In this document: piece after piece, positions 17,197 to 25,754 of the stretch
Position numbering within the stretch: position 1 is the stretch's first letter
Layout: the number at the start of each line of letters is the position of its first letter
Assembly: GCF_034314045.1 (NCBI RefSeq)
Contig: NZ_JAVIWL010000002.1
Location: 59,407 to 123,406 of the forward strand
Reading direction: 5' to 3'
DNA from: Glaciimonas sp. CA11.2
GTDB taxonomy: Bacteria; Pseudomonadota; Gammaproteobacteria; Burkholderiales; Burkholderiaceae_D
Length of the DNA: 64,000 bases
Position numbers and translations under genes: made by a program
Notes under the pieces: generated by a model
What the model saw: the letters and a program-made list of their open reading frames with translations, nothing else
Told to the model about the DNA's origin: nothing
The model's database searches: none

Positions 17197-17681
17197 ATAC
17201 CAGTCACGAACGCCGGACCAGAATACAGTTTATTTGAGCATCTTAGATGAGCTCATGTGAGAAGAGGGCGGTTAAAGCCGGAGGTACTCTGTACAAGGAA
17301 AGCGGCTGTCTTTTGCCGACCAGTTTTAAGCACTAGCGGGAGGCTGGCGATATGACTATCGTGCGACACGAAGTCGCTTGTGGAAGTTGTTCCCACTTCA
17401 GCGGAGGGAACCACCAGTATCACTTGATGAATGTCCACCCCCTGGATGGTGAAATTAAATCAAATGATGCGACAGATAGGGTGACACAGGGGGTAAGCCG
17501 CATACCACCGGATACAGACCAGGATGACGTCGATCGGAAAACGCATTCCTTTGAAGCTGAGCATGGCAGGCCGTCCACAGTTATGGGCTTCAAAGTCTAC
17601 CTGGTCCCCTTGACGGCTCCGCTAATGCGACAGAACCTACAGAACCCACATCGATAAAATTACTTAAAAGCGGGCGTTCTC
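17197..17681. other. Spacer left of the IS30-type element
   Basis: 485 bp with no supported gene. A 101-codon plus-strand frame (17352-17657) lacks a ribosome site, has no recognisable domain and has an atypical composition, so I do not call it. The stretch probably was the upstream region of the DUF932 gene before the IS30-type insertion separated them. Confidence 0.35.
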
Positions 17682-18759
17682 AAAGACCAAGTGCAACACC
17701 TTCTGCTGTAAGGTGCCGCCATGGCGAAAATTTACAAACATTTAACTACTCAGGAACGCGCCGTCGTCATGACCATGCGCGACGACCTGTGCTCCACCCG
17801 ATCCATTGCTAAACGCCTTTGCCGTTCAGCCAGCACGATTAGCCGCGAACTCAAACGCACCAGCGGTGCCGGCGTCTACGATGCCAATCTGGCCCACGCA
17901 CAATGCCAGGCGCGTCGTGTCCTGCCGCGACGTCTTCCCAAACTGCACGCGGACGGGGCCTTGTTCCAGGTCGTCCGGCATCAGCTAAAACTCCTCTGGT
18001 CGCCGCAGCAAATAGCGCGCAAACTCAGGGCCCTTTGGCCCGACAATTCTGAGAAATCTGTGTCCCACGAGACCATCTACAACGCCATCTACTTGCACCC
18101 ACGCGGCGAACTCAAGCGTGAGCTGATTGCCTGCCTGCGTCACCACAACCAGGTCCGTAAGCCACGCAGCCGTGGCACCGATCGCCGGGGTCAGATCCCA
18201 GATATGCAGAGCATCCACATCCGGCCTCCAGAGGTCGAGGACCGCCTCATTCCCGGCCATTGGGAAGGGGACTTGATCAAGGGTGCCGGCAACCGCTCAT
18301 CGGTGGGCACGCTGGTCGAGCGCACGACCGGCTTTGTGGTGCTCGCCAAGATGGACAACGCAACCACCAAAGCGGTCGTCGACAGCTTCTCGGCGGTGCT
18401 CAACCGCGAGCCGGCAGCGATGCGCAAGACCATGACTTACGACCAAGGGCGCGAGATGCACGGCCACAAAATCCTCACCGAGCGCACCGGTGTTCAGATC
18501 TATTTCGCCGACCCGCACAGCCCTTGGCAGCGCGGGTCAAATGAAAATACCAACGGCTTGTTGCGCCAATACATGCCCAAGGGTTCGGACCTGTCGATCT
18601 ACTCTCAGGACGAACTCGACGCCATCGCCTTGTCGCTCAATACGCGTCCAAGAGCAAGGCTCGATTATGAGTCGCCACTCGTCGTTTATACTCAGCACAT
18701 CGCGTTGCTACAACATCCGACTGACACTGTTAATTAACCCAGTGTTGCGCTTGGTATTT
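17682..18759 (+). mobile_element. IS30-family insertion sequence, apparently complete
   Basis: A 1078-bp element bounded by imperfect inverted repeats: 17682-17700 on the left and the reverse complement of 18741-18759 on the right, matching at 16 of 19 positions around a shared ACCAAG core. It holds one intact transposase gene. The repeats may extend two bases further out. A target duplication was not identified. The right end lies 16 bp before the DUF932 start codon. Confidence 0.85.
17721..18737 (+). CDS. IS30-family transposase
   Basis: A 338-aa transposase. The N-terminus has the HTH_38-type helix-turn-helix of IS30 (residues 5-48, with RSIAKRLCRSASTISREL). A DDE catalytic core follows, with the first Asp in HWEGDLIKG, the second in MTYDQGREM and the Glu in NENTNGLLRQY. 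Length and motif order are those of IS30 family members. It reads almost end to end within its element and looks intact, so the element may be active. Confidence 0.95.
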   Translation: MAKIYKHLTTQERAVVMTMRDDLCSTRSIAKRLCRSASTISRELKRTSGAGVYDANLAHAQCQARRVLPRRLPKLHADGALFQVVRHQLKLLWSPQQIARKLRALWPDNSEKSVSHETIYNAIYLHPRGELKRELIACLRHHNQVRKPRSRGTDRRGQIPDMQSIHIRPPEVEDRLIPGHWEGDLIKGAGNRSSVGTLVERTTGFVVLAKMDNATTKAVVDSFSAVLNREPAAMRKTMTYDQGREMHGHKILTERTGVQIYFADPHSPWQRGSNENTNGLLRQYMPKGSDLSIYSQDELDAIALSLNTRPRARLDYESPLVVYTQHIALLQHPTDTVN

Positions 18760-18775
18760 GAAACCGCCAAATATC

Positions 18776-19603
18776 ATGCAATTATCTTCCCGATTTGGCC
18801 GTAATCAACACGTTTTGCGCTCGAATTTCCCCCTGACAGACGATCAAATTACAGCAGTCGCTCCTTCGATTTTCGCGGAAGAAAAACACGCCAGCCGGTC
18901 AGAGCGGTACACCTACATTCCGACAAGTGATGTGCTGCGCGGTTTGCGTAAAGAAGGATTTAGCCCGTTCATGGTTTGCCAAACTCGCACTCGTGACGAT
19001 GCGAAGCGCGACCATACAAAACATATGATCCGCTTGCGCCATGCAAGCCAAATCGACGGCAAGGAAGCCAACGAAATCATTTTGCTGAATAGCCATGATG
19101 GTTCATCGTCGTATCAAATGCTATCCGGTGTTTTTCGCTTCGTCTGCTCGAATGGCATGGTTTGCGGCGACATATTAAGTGATATCCGCATTCGTCATAA
19201 AGGCAACATCGTTGACAACGTGATCGCAGGTGCTTTTCGTGTCCTAGACGATTTCGAGCTGGTCAATGGACAAAAAGACGGGATGAAATCCTTAACGCTC
19301 AACGAGGGAGAGCAAGGAGCATTTGCCCGCGCTGCATTAACTTTGAAATACGATACTGAATTGACACCGGCACCTATCACCGAAAATCAAATTCTGCGCC
19401 CAAAACGAATGGAAGACCGTTCTGATAATTTGTGGACAACTTTTAATTGTGTTCAAGAAAACTTGGTTAGAGGTGGTTTGCGTGGTCGCAGCGCTACCGG
19501 CCAAGTCAGTACGACACGCGAAGTAAAAGGGATTGACCAAAACATCAAACTCAATCGCGCCTTATGGGTTCTCGCGGAAGAAATGCGCAAAATTAAAGGG
19601 TAA
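18776..19603 (+). CDS. DUF932 plasmid-type protein
   Basis: A 275-aa protein of the DUF932 family, common on conjugative plasmids and integrative elements, function unknown. Recognisable segments are the opening SRFGRNQHVLRS, SRSERYTYIPTSDVL, IILLNSHDGSSSYQML with RFVCSNGMVCG, and the closing GIDQNIKLNRALWVLAEEM. I use the ATG at 18776 because homologous proteins begin at this point. The IS30 right end is only 16 bp away and no Shine-Dalgarno remains, so native expression may be lost or driven from the IS. A terminator follows the stop. Confidence 0.8.
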   Translation: MQLSSRFGRNQHVLRSNFPLTDDQITAVAPSIFAEEKHASRSERYTYIPTSDVLRGLRKEGFSPFMVCQTRTRDDAKRDHTKHMIRLRHASQIDGKEANEIILLNSHDGSSSYQMLSGVFRFVCSNGMVCGDILSDIRIRHKGNIVDNVIAGAFRVLDDFELVNGQKDGMKSLTLNEGEQGAFARAALTLKYDTELTPAPITENQILRPKRMEDRSDNLWTTFNCVQENLVRGGLRGRSATGQVSTTREVKGIDQNIKLNRALWVLAEEMRKIKG

Positions 19604-19614
19604 GAAATTTAAAC

Positions 19615-19639
19615 GAGGCGGATTTCGCCGCCTCATTTT
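19615..19639 (+). terminator. Intrinsic terminator after DUF932 gene
   Basis: A GAGGCGG/CCGCCTC hairpin with a six-base loop, followed by ATTTT, lies 12 bp after the stop codon. The stem is perfect over seven GC-rich pairs. Confidence 0.7.
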
Positions 19640-19640
19640 A

Positions 19641-19675
19641 CAAGTCAAATTTCGTCATGACGAAAAAATGACTTG
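19641..19675. repeat. Nested palindrome with TTCGTCATGACGAA core
   Basis: Outer arms CAAGTCA (19641-19647) and TGACTTG (19669-19675) enclose a perfect 16-bp palindrome at 19650-19665. Its 14-bp core also forms the centre of the two 26-bp palindromes at 20498-20523 and 20559-20584, so the same site occurs three times around the tandem-repeat array. Confidence 0.7.
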
Positions 19676-19766
19676 ATGGAGCGGATGAGTCTGGAAACCC
19701 TAGGGGTAGGGCGCCTTGGTTCTACAAGCCCCGGTGTTTTAGAAAGGCGATGAGGTAGGGACTTAT

Positions 19767-20222
19767 ATGCAGGTCACCCATGACCCCTTTGGTGGTAATG
19801 CAGGTCACCCATGACCCCTTTGGTGGTAATGCAGGTCACCCATGACCCCTTTGGTGGTAATGCAGGTCACCCATGACCCCTTTGGTGGTAATGCAGGTCA
19901 CCCATGACCCCCTTTGGTGGTAATGCAGGTCACCCATGACCCCTTTGGTGGTAATGCAGGTCACCCATGACCCCTTTGGTGGTAATGCAGGTCACCCATG
20001 ACCCCCTTTGGTGGTAATGCAGGTCACCCATGACCCCTTTGGTGGTAATGCAGGTCACCCATGACCCCTTTGGTGGTAATGCAGGTCACCCATGACCCCT
20101 TTGGTGGTAATGCAGGTCACCCATGACCCCTTTGGTGGTAATGCAGGTCACCCATGACCCCTTTGGTGGTAATGCAGGTCACCCATGACCCCCTTTGGTG
20201 GTAATGCAGGTCACCCATGACC
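19767..20222. repeat. Tandem array: 15 copies of a 31/32-bp unit
   Basis: Fifteen head-to-tail units begin at 19767, 19798, 19829, 19860, 19891, 19923, 19954, 19985, 20017, 20048, 20079, 20110, 20141, 20172 and 20204. The last is cut after 19 bp. Units are identical apart from one extra C in units 5, 8 and 14, which makes those 32 bp. Each contains the dyad GGTCA-CCCA-TGACC. The period is near three helical turns. There are no unique spacers, so it is not CRISPR. It could be an iteron or centromere set, or an expanded transposon-end repeat. Confidence 0.9.
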
Positions 20223-20482
20223 TCCTAAAGAGATAGAGAGGTTTAGTTTTAAAGAGAGCGAAGCCGCAATCTCGTTGATATCTTCAGGGACTGTAATATG
20301 GCAGACATCAAATCACAGCCCAACCACAAAAGTGTGCATTACTGATCATTTAGCTCGATTCGTTCCTATTTAATTTTTTTTGAGTAGTTTTCATGGATTT
20401 TTGGTGTAGCAGCAAATGGGTTTATGTCGTCGAACGAGAAAAAAATGGACCCTACTTCAGCCGCCCGCGACGATATTTTTTT

Positions 20483-20604
20483 CCGTAGGAGCTTATGCAT
20501 TTCTTCGTCATGACGAAGAAATGGTTTGAGGTAGAGGCTAATGCCGTAGGAGCTTATGCATTTCTTCGTCATGACGAAGAAATGGTTTGAGGTAGAGGCT
20601 AATG
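20483..20604. repeat. Perfect 61-bp tandem duplication with 26-bp palindromes
   Basis: Positions 20483-20543 and 20544-20604 are identical. Each copy carries a perfect 26-bp palindrome (20498-20523 and 20559-20584) centred on TTCGTCATGACGAA. The duplication forms the last codons of the truncated receptor-like gene on the minus strand. The identity implies a recent duplication. Confidence 0.85.
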
Positions 20605-21032
20605 CGGGAGTTGATGGTGACGTTTGCGAGCGCTGCTACATTGGCGTCCTTGGCCCCTCCGGCCTTTTCTGACTTTTCTGACTCAGCTGCCCCTTTGCTC
20701 TCAGTTCCGATAGTGATAGCACGGGTCGTTACCGGCCCCGTGTCCACATGGACCGCCTGCTCTATAGGTGGTTGTTTTCCAACCGTAATCACTAGCGTGT
20801 AATTCCCTGGCGGCAAATCTTTAAATGAGAATTCGCCGTCGCTGGCACTAGAAGTGCTGTCACCGGTCTCGCGAATTTCCAGCCGTGCATTTGCTACCGG
20901 GCGCATGTCCGCATTAGATTGAAGATGACCCTGTAAACCACCTGAAGTCGCGGCAATAGCAACATGTGCGATGACGTTGGTGGTGAGCCCCAACAAGATG
21001 CATACTCGTTGTGCTCGTTTTTTACGTAGCAT
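20538..21032 (-). pseudogene. Truncated receptor-type protein with carboxypeptidase-regulatory domain
   Basis: The 164-codon frame starts at the ATG at 21032 (AAGGAATC upstream) with a signal peptide ending IAIAA-like (AHVAIAA). A carboxypeptidase-regulatory-like beta domain at residues 32-110 (GGLQGHLQ to LPPGNYTLVITVG) follows. This module heads many TonB-dependent receptors with an extra N-terminal domain. After ANVTINS the frame runs into the 61-bp duplication, so the last 20 or so residues are repeat-encoded. No plug or barrel remains. I read it as a receptor gene cut off by the repeat region; a genuine short secreted protein is the alternative. Confidence 0.6.
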
Positions 21033-21809
21033 TATAGATTCCTTAACGAATTCGATATCACTATTACAGCAACCCGCGGAGGTGCGGGATTGCAAAGAGT
21101 GCTCAATATCTACTCGTTTTGTTACCGGAGAATTACAATGCGATGCATTCCGTTGCAATCAAACACGATCATCGCTGGCTAAGTATTGGATAAGTATTCA
21201 GTACTAGAATCATGCACCCCAGGTTATTTATGTTAATAAAAAGAAAAGTATTTGCGGGATCCTGGGCCTCAGAAAAATCGTCCATACGCACCAACTATAT
21301 TTTGTAAAAGTGCTTGATGGACAGCTTGTGTATTAATCGAAGCTGGTTCATTAGGTTTGTCTTCCTTGCGCTCGATTTTATGCCACTATTTTTCCCCTTC
21401 TCTTGCCCCCTTACCCATAATTCCGAACGCCGGATTGCGTTTTGTCCGCTGATCGCACCTTGCGAAGTGCCGCTATAGTCCGCTTGCCGCCATTGTCAAT
21501 TTGCGACTGTAAGAAGAAATTTAATGAATTACTAAAGCAGAATTTCAACTTTCAGTCGGTAAGATCCCATTGAAAGTGACTATCAGCCTATATTATTAAT
21601 TCAATGGAAACTATCGCCATTCCTATGGCTATACTGACGCGCCATCGTTTGCAACGGTATAGCCGTCCGCCTTTGCAGCAGAGCAAATGGTACTGAAGTA
21701 CCGCGCGTTACTGTTACTACTTTCACCACATCACTGCTATCAAAACACTGTCACCGCTCTCACACGCAGTTCCGCATAAACAAAGCACATCACGGTACAA
21801 AGAGGAAAA
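21033..21809. other. Spacer between receptor fragment and outer-membrane gene
   Basis: About 780 bp. Nothing convincing was found on either strand. The AT-rich 21180-21300 stretch probably holds the minus-strand promoter for the receptor fragment. The plus-strand gene at 21810 has AGAGGAAAA just before its ATG, and its promoter should lie in 21600-21790. Confidence 0.35.
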
Positions 21810-22652
21810 ATGTTCAATTTCAAAAAAAACCTTAGAGGGTCACGCGCTGTGTTCCAGGCAAGCGCTTCCAAAAGTCATCCGCGCGCGTGGTTTGTGCGTA
21901 GTTTGTTGGGGTGCACATGCGCAGTGAGTGCAGGTTTTTCATTACCTGTCCAGGCTGCACCAGAAGAAGTTCAAGTCTACATGGACGATTTAAGTGGTCC
22001 CGGTCATTTCGGTCTCGATGTGCATAACAACTATGTGATTTCTGGGGCTGATACCCCAGCCTATAAAGGTGAGTTGCCTCCTCGCCATGTGTACCGTCTG
22101 ACGCCTGAATTTTATTACGGCCTTACCAAGACAATTGAATTGGGCCTGTACGTTCTGACCACGCGTGATGCGCAGGGTGGCACGCACAACGAAGGTGGAA
22201 AGGTACGCATTAAGTACATCGCGCCTCACGATGCAACAACGGGGTTTTTTTGGGGCGTTAATCTGGAAGCAGGGAAAACTAATTTACGTGTATCGGAAAT
22301 GGCTTGGAATGCTCAGTTAAAAGGTATTTTGGGTTATCGGACAGGTCCGTGGACATTGGCCATCAATCCAAATCTGGATTGGAGCCCATCAAAAGGTGGT
22401 GGCCCGGTGGTAGGGTCGCTTGATGGAAAAGTAGCGTATAGCTTGGCAGAAAAGACGCAGATTGGCTTCGAAATATACAACGAACTAGGTCCTGTGAGTA
22501 ATCCTCAGGCACTCAACAAAAACAGCAAAACATTGTATGCGGTGGTGGATCAGGAGGCGGGCGGATTTGATATTAACGCGGGGATAGGTCGAGGTCTCAC
22601 CAACGATGCGGACCGCTGGGTACTGAAATTTATTGTCGGTACGCACTTCTGA
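21810..22652 (+). CDS. Outer-membrane beta-barrel-like protein, unknown
   Basis: A 280-aa protein with a long leader (signal core around residues 28-48, cleavage after VQA) and a mature part of alternating aromatic beta strands ending in phenylalanine (VGTHF), the C-terminal signature for outer-membrane insertion. Two-residue-periodic strands such as RLTPEFYYGLTKTIELGLYVL suggest a barrel of about ten to twelve strands. I cannot give a substrate. The AGAGGAAAA site decides the start. The gene stands alone between two long spacers. Confidence 0.65.
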   Translation: MFNFKKNLRGSRAVFQASASKSHPRAWFVRSLLGCTCAVSAGFSLPVQAAPEEVQVYMDDLSGPGHFGLDVHNNYVISGADTPAYKGELPPRHVYRLTPEFYYGLTKTIELGLYVLTTRDAQGGTHNEGGKVRIKYIAPHDATTGFFWGVNLEAGKTNLRVSEMAWNAQLKGILGYRTGPWTLAINPNLDWSPSKGGGPVVGSLDGKVAYSLAEKTQIGFEIYNELGPVSNPQALNKNSKTLYAVVDQEAGGFDINAGIGRGLTNDADRWVLKFIVGTHF

Positions 22653-23062
22653 TTGATGCAGTTGTAACGGTTTACTTCAAGGCTGCATTACCGAATCGGT
22701 CTGTCGCATTTGATGTTGATGTAAAACGACTGTCTACCTCCCGTTACGCTAAATTTTGGGTGAGTTCGCGGCAATAAGACCGCAATTGGTGCGGAACTAT
22801 TTTTTCATAACTTTATCTACCAAATCTTGAGAAATATTTTTTATTACTGCAAATATTAGCAATGTTTTAGAGAATCATTTTTTCAAAAATTCTCAGTAAA
22901 TGCGCCGAATTTTGAATGTTTATCGTGTTATTTAACCTGTTGTCTGTAGCAAGATAAACGTATTAGTTGCGTAAGCTCAAGAGACGTTTTTTGCGAGCAG
23001 CGTCTTTTTTGTGTCTGGAGTAACCGCAACCCCGATGTGACCACCATACAGAAGGAGTCGTT
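22653..23062. other. Spacer before the FdhA-like dehydrogenase gene
   Basis: 410 bp, AT-rich in the middle (22790-22920). A short imperfect hairpin with T-rich tail around 22980-23011 could end or attenuate transcription. The GAAGGAG ribosome site of the dehydrogenase gene is at its right end. No gene was seen. Confidence 0.35.
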
Positions 23063-24202
23063 ATGAAAGCAGTCATCTATAAAGGTCCACGCGATGTCGA
23101 GGTGAAAGAAGTTCCTGATGCCACGATTGAGAAAGCTACCGATGTGCTGGTGAAAATTACCACCACCAATATTTGCGGATCGGATCTTCATATGTATGAA
23201 GGGAGGACCAATTTCGAACCGGGAAATATTTTCGGGCATGAAAACCTGGGTGTGGTGATTGAAATCGGTAGTGCCGTAGAGCGCATCAAAGTGGGCGATC
23301 ACGTCTGCATGCCCTTTAACATTGGATGTGGTTTTTGCGAAAACTGTGAACGTGGATTGACCGGATATTGCTTGATCGCAAATCCTGGTTCTGCCGGGGC
23401 AGCGTATGGCTTCGCAGGGATGGGGCCGTATAAAGGAGGGCAGGCAGAACTGTTGCGCGTTCCTTATGCGGATTTCAATTGTCTTGTTTTGCCGCCCGAT
23501 GCCGAAGAAAAAGAAAATGATTACGTCATGCTGTCAGATATATTTCCCACCGGCTATCACGCCACGGAACTCGCCGGCGTGCAGGTGGGCGATTCAGTGG
23601 TTGTGTATGGCGCCGGACCTGTCGGTCTGATGGCGGCCTACTCATCAATCATTAAAGGCGCAAGCAAGGTGATGGTTGTTGATATCCATAAGGACCGACT
23701 AGATCTTGCTGAAAAAATTGGGGCGATTCCAATCGATGATAGTGACGGGTCCGGTATAGAGCAGGTATTGGCGTTGACGGACGGGATGGGTGCTGATCGC
23801 GGCTGTGAATGTGTTGGTTATCAATGTTGCGACCATAAACGGCATGAGGTGCCGAATCTGACGATGAATAGTCTGGTGCAGACCGTGCGCGCTACAGGTG
23901 GCATTGGCGTAGTTGGCGTTTTTATTCCGGAAGACCCGGGCGCAGCAGATAAGCTCGCCAGGGAAGGAAAAATTGCTTTCGATATGGGGCAGTTCTGGTT
24001 TAAGGGCCAACGTATAGCGACCGGGCAGGCCAACGTAAAAGCCTATAACCGCAAGTTAAGTAAATTAATCGCGGTCGGTAAAGCGACGCCATCATTTCTC
24101 ATTTCACATGAACTGCCGCTAGAGGAAGCCCCTAAAGCCTATAAACATTTCGATGCACGCAAGGACGGTTGGACCAAGGTTGTTTTGAAACCGGGGATGT
24201 AA
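23063..24202 (+). CDS. fdhA: Glutathione-independent formaldehyde dehydrogenase-type Zn enzyme
   Basis: A 379-aa medium-chain zinc alcohol dehydrogenase. Catalytic zinc ligands are in NICGSDLH (Cys near 38) and FGHENLG (His near 60). The structural zinc loop is CGFCENCERGLTGYC near residues 93-107. The Rossmann motif GAGPVGLMAAY (near 184) binds NAD. The long insertion VGYQCCDHKRHEVPNLTMN is characteristic of the formaldehyde dehydrogenase/dismutase branch represented by Pseudomonas putida FdhA, which keeps NAD tightly bound. It probably detoxifies aldehydes in the cytosol. GAAGGAG lies 7 bp before the ATG. It stands as a single gene. Confidence 0.85.
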   Translation: MKAVIYKGPRDVEVKEVPDATIEKATDVLVKITTTNICGSDLHMYEGRTNFEPGNIFGHENLGVVIEIGSAVERIKVGDHVCMPFNIGCGFCENCERGLTGYCLIANPGSAGAAYGFAGMGPYKGGQAELLRVPYADFNCLVLPPDAEEKENDYVMLSDIFPTGYHATELAGVQVGDSVVVYGAGPVGLMAAYSSIIKGASKVMVVDIHKDRLDLAEKIGAIPIDDSDGSGIEQVLALTDGMGADRGCECVGYQCCDHKRHEVPNLTMNSLVQTVRATGGIGVVGVFIPEDPGAADKLAREGKIAFDMGQFWFKGQRIATGQANVKAYNRKLSKLIAVGKATPSFLISHELPLEEAPKAYKHFDARKDGWTKVVLKPGM

Positions 24203-24402
24203 AACCGGAGACTACGTTCTTGCCAAACGATCCTTACAAGGATGCTCATGGCTCTACTTTAGTTATTCAGTCATGAGCAGGTCACAATGTGTTGGCAAGA
24301 GGGAAACGTTTACATCTGGGCTTGTGTTGTGCGTCCATCCATCACAAATTGCTCTGCAATTTCGATATGATGTGTGTAATTAGCCATCGATCGGACAGCC
24401 CA

Positions 24403-25641
24403 ATGACCAAGAAAAATTCCCCGTATTCATCCGTTATCATTGACGCCATCCAGCGCAACAATGCAGGCCGTGAGCCCGAGCGGCTGGCGATGAAGTACGC
24501 CAAGATGTCCCAGAACCCGTTCATCTTCCTGCGCGGTACCTGTCATCTGTTCTACGATGCATTGCCGGATACTCCGCTATTTCGGGATGCGCCTCTGGCA
24601 TGGTGTTGCGGGGATTTGCATTTTGAGAACTTCGGCAGCTACAAGGGCGACAACCGGCTGGTTTATTTCGACATCAATGACTACGACGAGGCCGCTTTGG
24701 CTCCCGCTACTTGGGATATGGTGCGGTTATTGACCAGCGTCCAGTGCGGCGCTGATGCGCTGCGTGCGACACGCGCGGAAGCGTTAGCGGTTAGCCAGAG
24801 CTGTCTGGATGCTTACCGCAGTGCCCTCATTACCGGCAAGCCGCTCTGGGTCGAACGAGAAACCTCCAGTGGGCTGGTAAATACGCTGTTAACGGCCTTA
24901 CAGGGTCGGGAGCGTGCTGCGTTCTTGAACAAGCGGACAATTTCCAAGGGCCAGCGACGTAGCTTGAAAATAGATTGCGTAAAGGCGCTGCCTGCCTCTG
25001 ATTCTCAGAAAAAGACGGTCATCAAGTTTATGGATCGTTATGCATCCAGCCAGCAGAACCCGAATTTTTTTCAGGTACTCGATGTGGCACGCCGTATCGC
25101 AGGTACCGGTAGCCTTGGGGTGGAACGTTTTGTCGTGCTGGTCAATGGAAAGGGCTCTCCGGACGGCAACTATCTGCTCGACATTAAAGAGGCCAAACCG
25201 TCCGCGCTGGTACCTCATCTCAACCGCCTAGGGATCAAACAGCCGGTTTGGGCGGATGAAGCGAGCCGTGTAGTGGCGATTCAAAAACGGATGCAAGCGG
25301 TTGATCACGCATTTTTACAGCCGGTAAAACTGGCTGGATTGTCGTGCATCCTTAAAGGCTTACAACCCTCAGAAGATCGGGTGGCGATCGGCGACTGGGG
25401 CAAAAAGCTCGACCGCCTGAAGGAGGTCGTATCCACGATGGGCCGCAATCTGGCATGGGATCAACTTCGCGCATCCGGACGATCAGGCGCAGCTAATGCA
25501 GATGCGCTGATCGCCTTCGCACAAGGGGATGACTGGATGCAAGAGATGCTGGATGCGTCGCTAGAAATGACGCATACAACGCAGCAGCAATGGCAAACTT
25601 TTGTAGCGTGGCGAAGCAGTAATCCAACACCTGCTGATTGA
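24403..25641 (+). CDS. DUF2252 family protein
   Basis: A 412-aa cytosolic protein of the DUF2252 family, function unknown. The kinase-like features typical of the family are visible: RGTCHLFY near 45, CCGDLHFENFGSY near 71 (an HGDLHxxN-like loop), FDINDYDEA near 92 and WDMVRL. These resemble aminoglycoside phosphotransferase and HipA folds, so phosphotransfer is possible but unproven. The start is taken at 24403 because similarity begins there; a GTG at 24289 would add 38 unlikely residues. It is followed by a short gap and the convergent nucleotidase gene. Confidence 0.8.
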   Translation: MTKKNSPYSSVIIDAIQRNNAGREPERLAMKYAKMSQNPFIFLRGTCHLFYDALPDTPLFRDAPLAWCCGDLHFENFGSYKGDNRLVYFDINDYDEAALAPATWDMVRLLTSVQCGADALRATRAEALAVSQSCLDAYRSALITGKPLWVERETSSGLVNTLLTALQGRERAAFLNKRTISKGQRRSLKIDCVKALPASDSQKKTVIKFMDRYASSQQNPNFFQVLDVARRIAGTGSLGVERFVVLVNGKGSPDGNYLLDIKEAKPSALVPHLNRLGIKQPVWADEASRVVAIQKRMQAVDHAFLQPVKLAGLSCILKGLQPSEDRVAIGDWGKKLDRLKEVVSTMGRNLAWDQLRASGRSGAANADALIAFAQGDDWMQEMLDASLEMTHTTQQQWQTFVAWRSSNPTPAD

Positions 25642-25754
25642 AGTTTCAGGAGCAAAGCCACGCCAGTGATTGAGAGCCTTAACCTTTCATGCCGGTCGTA
25701 CTTCAAAGAAGCCCGGTGTGATCCTTTTGGATTTCCCGCGTTTTTTGAAAATCA

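Noticed and set aside
17352..17657. 101-codon plus-strand gene left of the IS30 element
   Set aside because: No ribosome site, no recognisable domain and a composition unlike coding sequence around it.
19681..19766. tRNA-like or structured RNA before the array
   Set aside because: The GC-rich stretch has short complementarities but no cloverleaf or known RNA family signature.
19767..20222. CRISPR array
   Set aside because: The units are contiguous and nearly identical with no unique spacers, and no cas genes are nearby.
20366..20572. 68-codon minus-strand gene across the 61-bp duplication
   Set aside because: Much of it is the duplicated palindrome region read in another frame, and the rest resembles non-coding transposon-end sequence.
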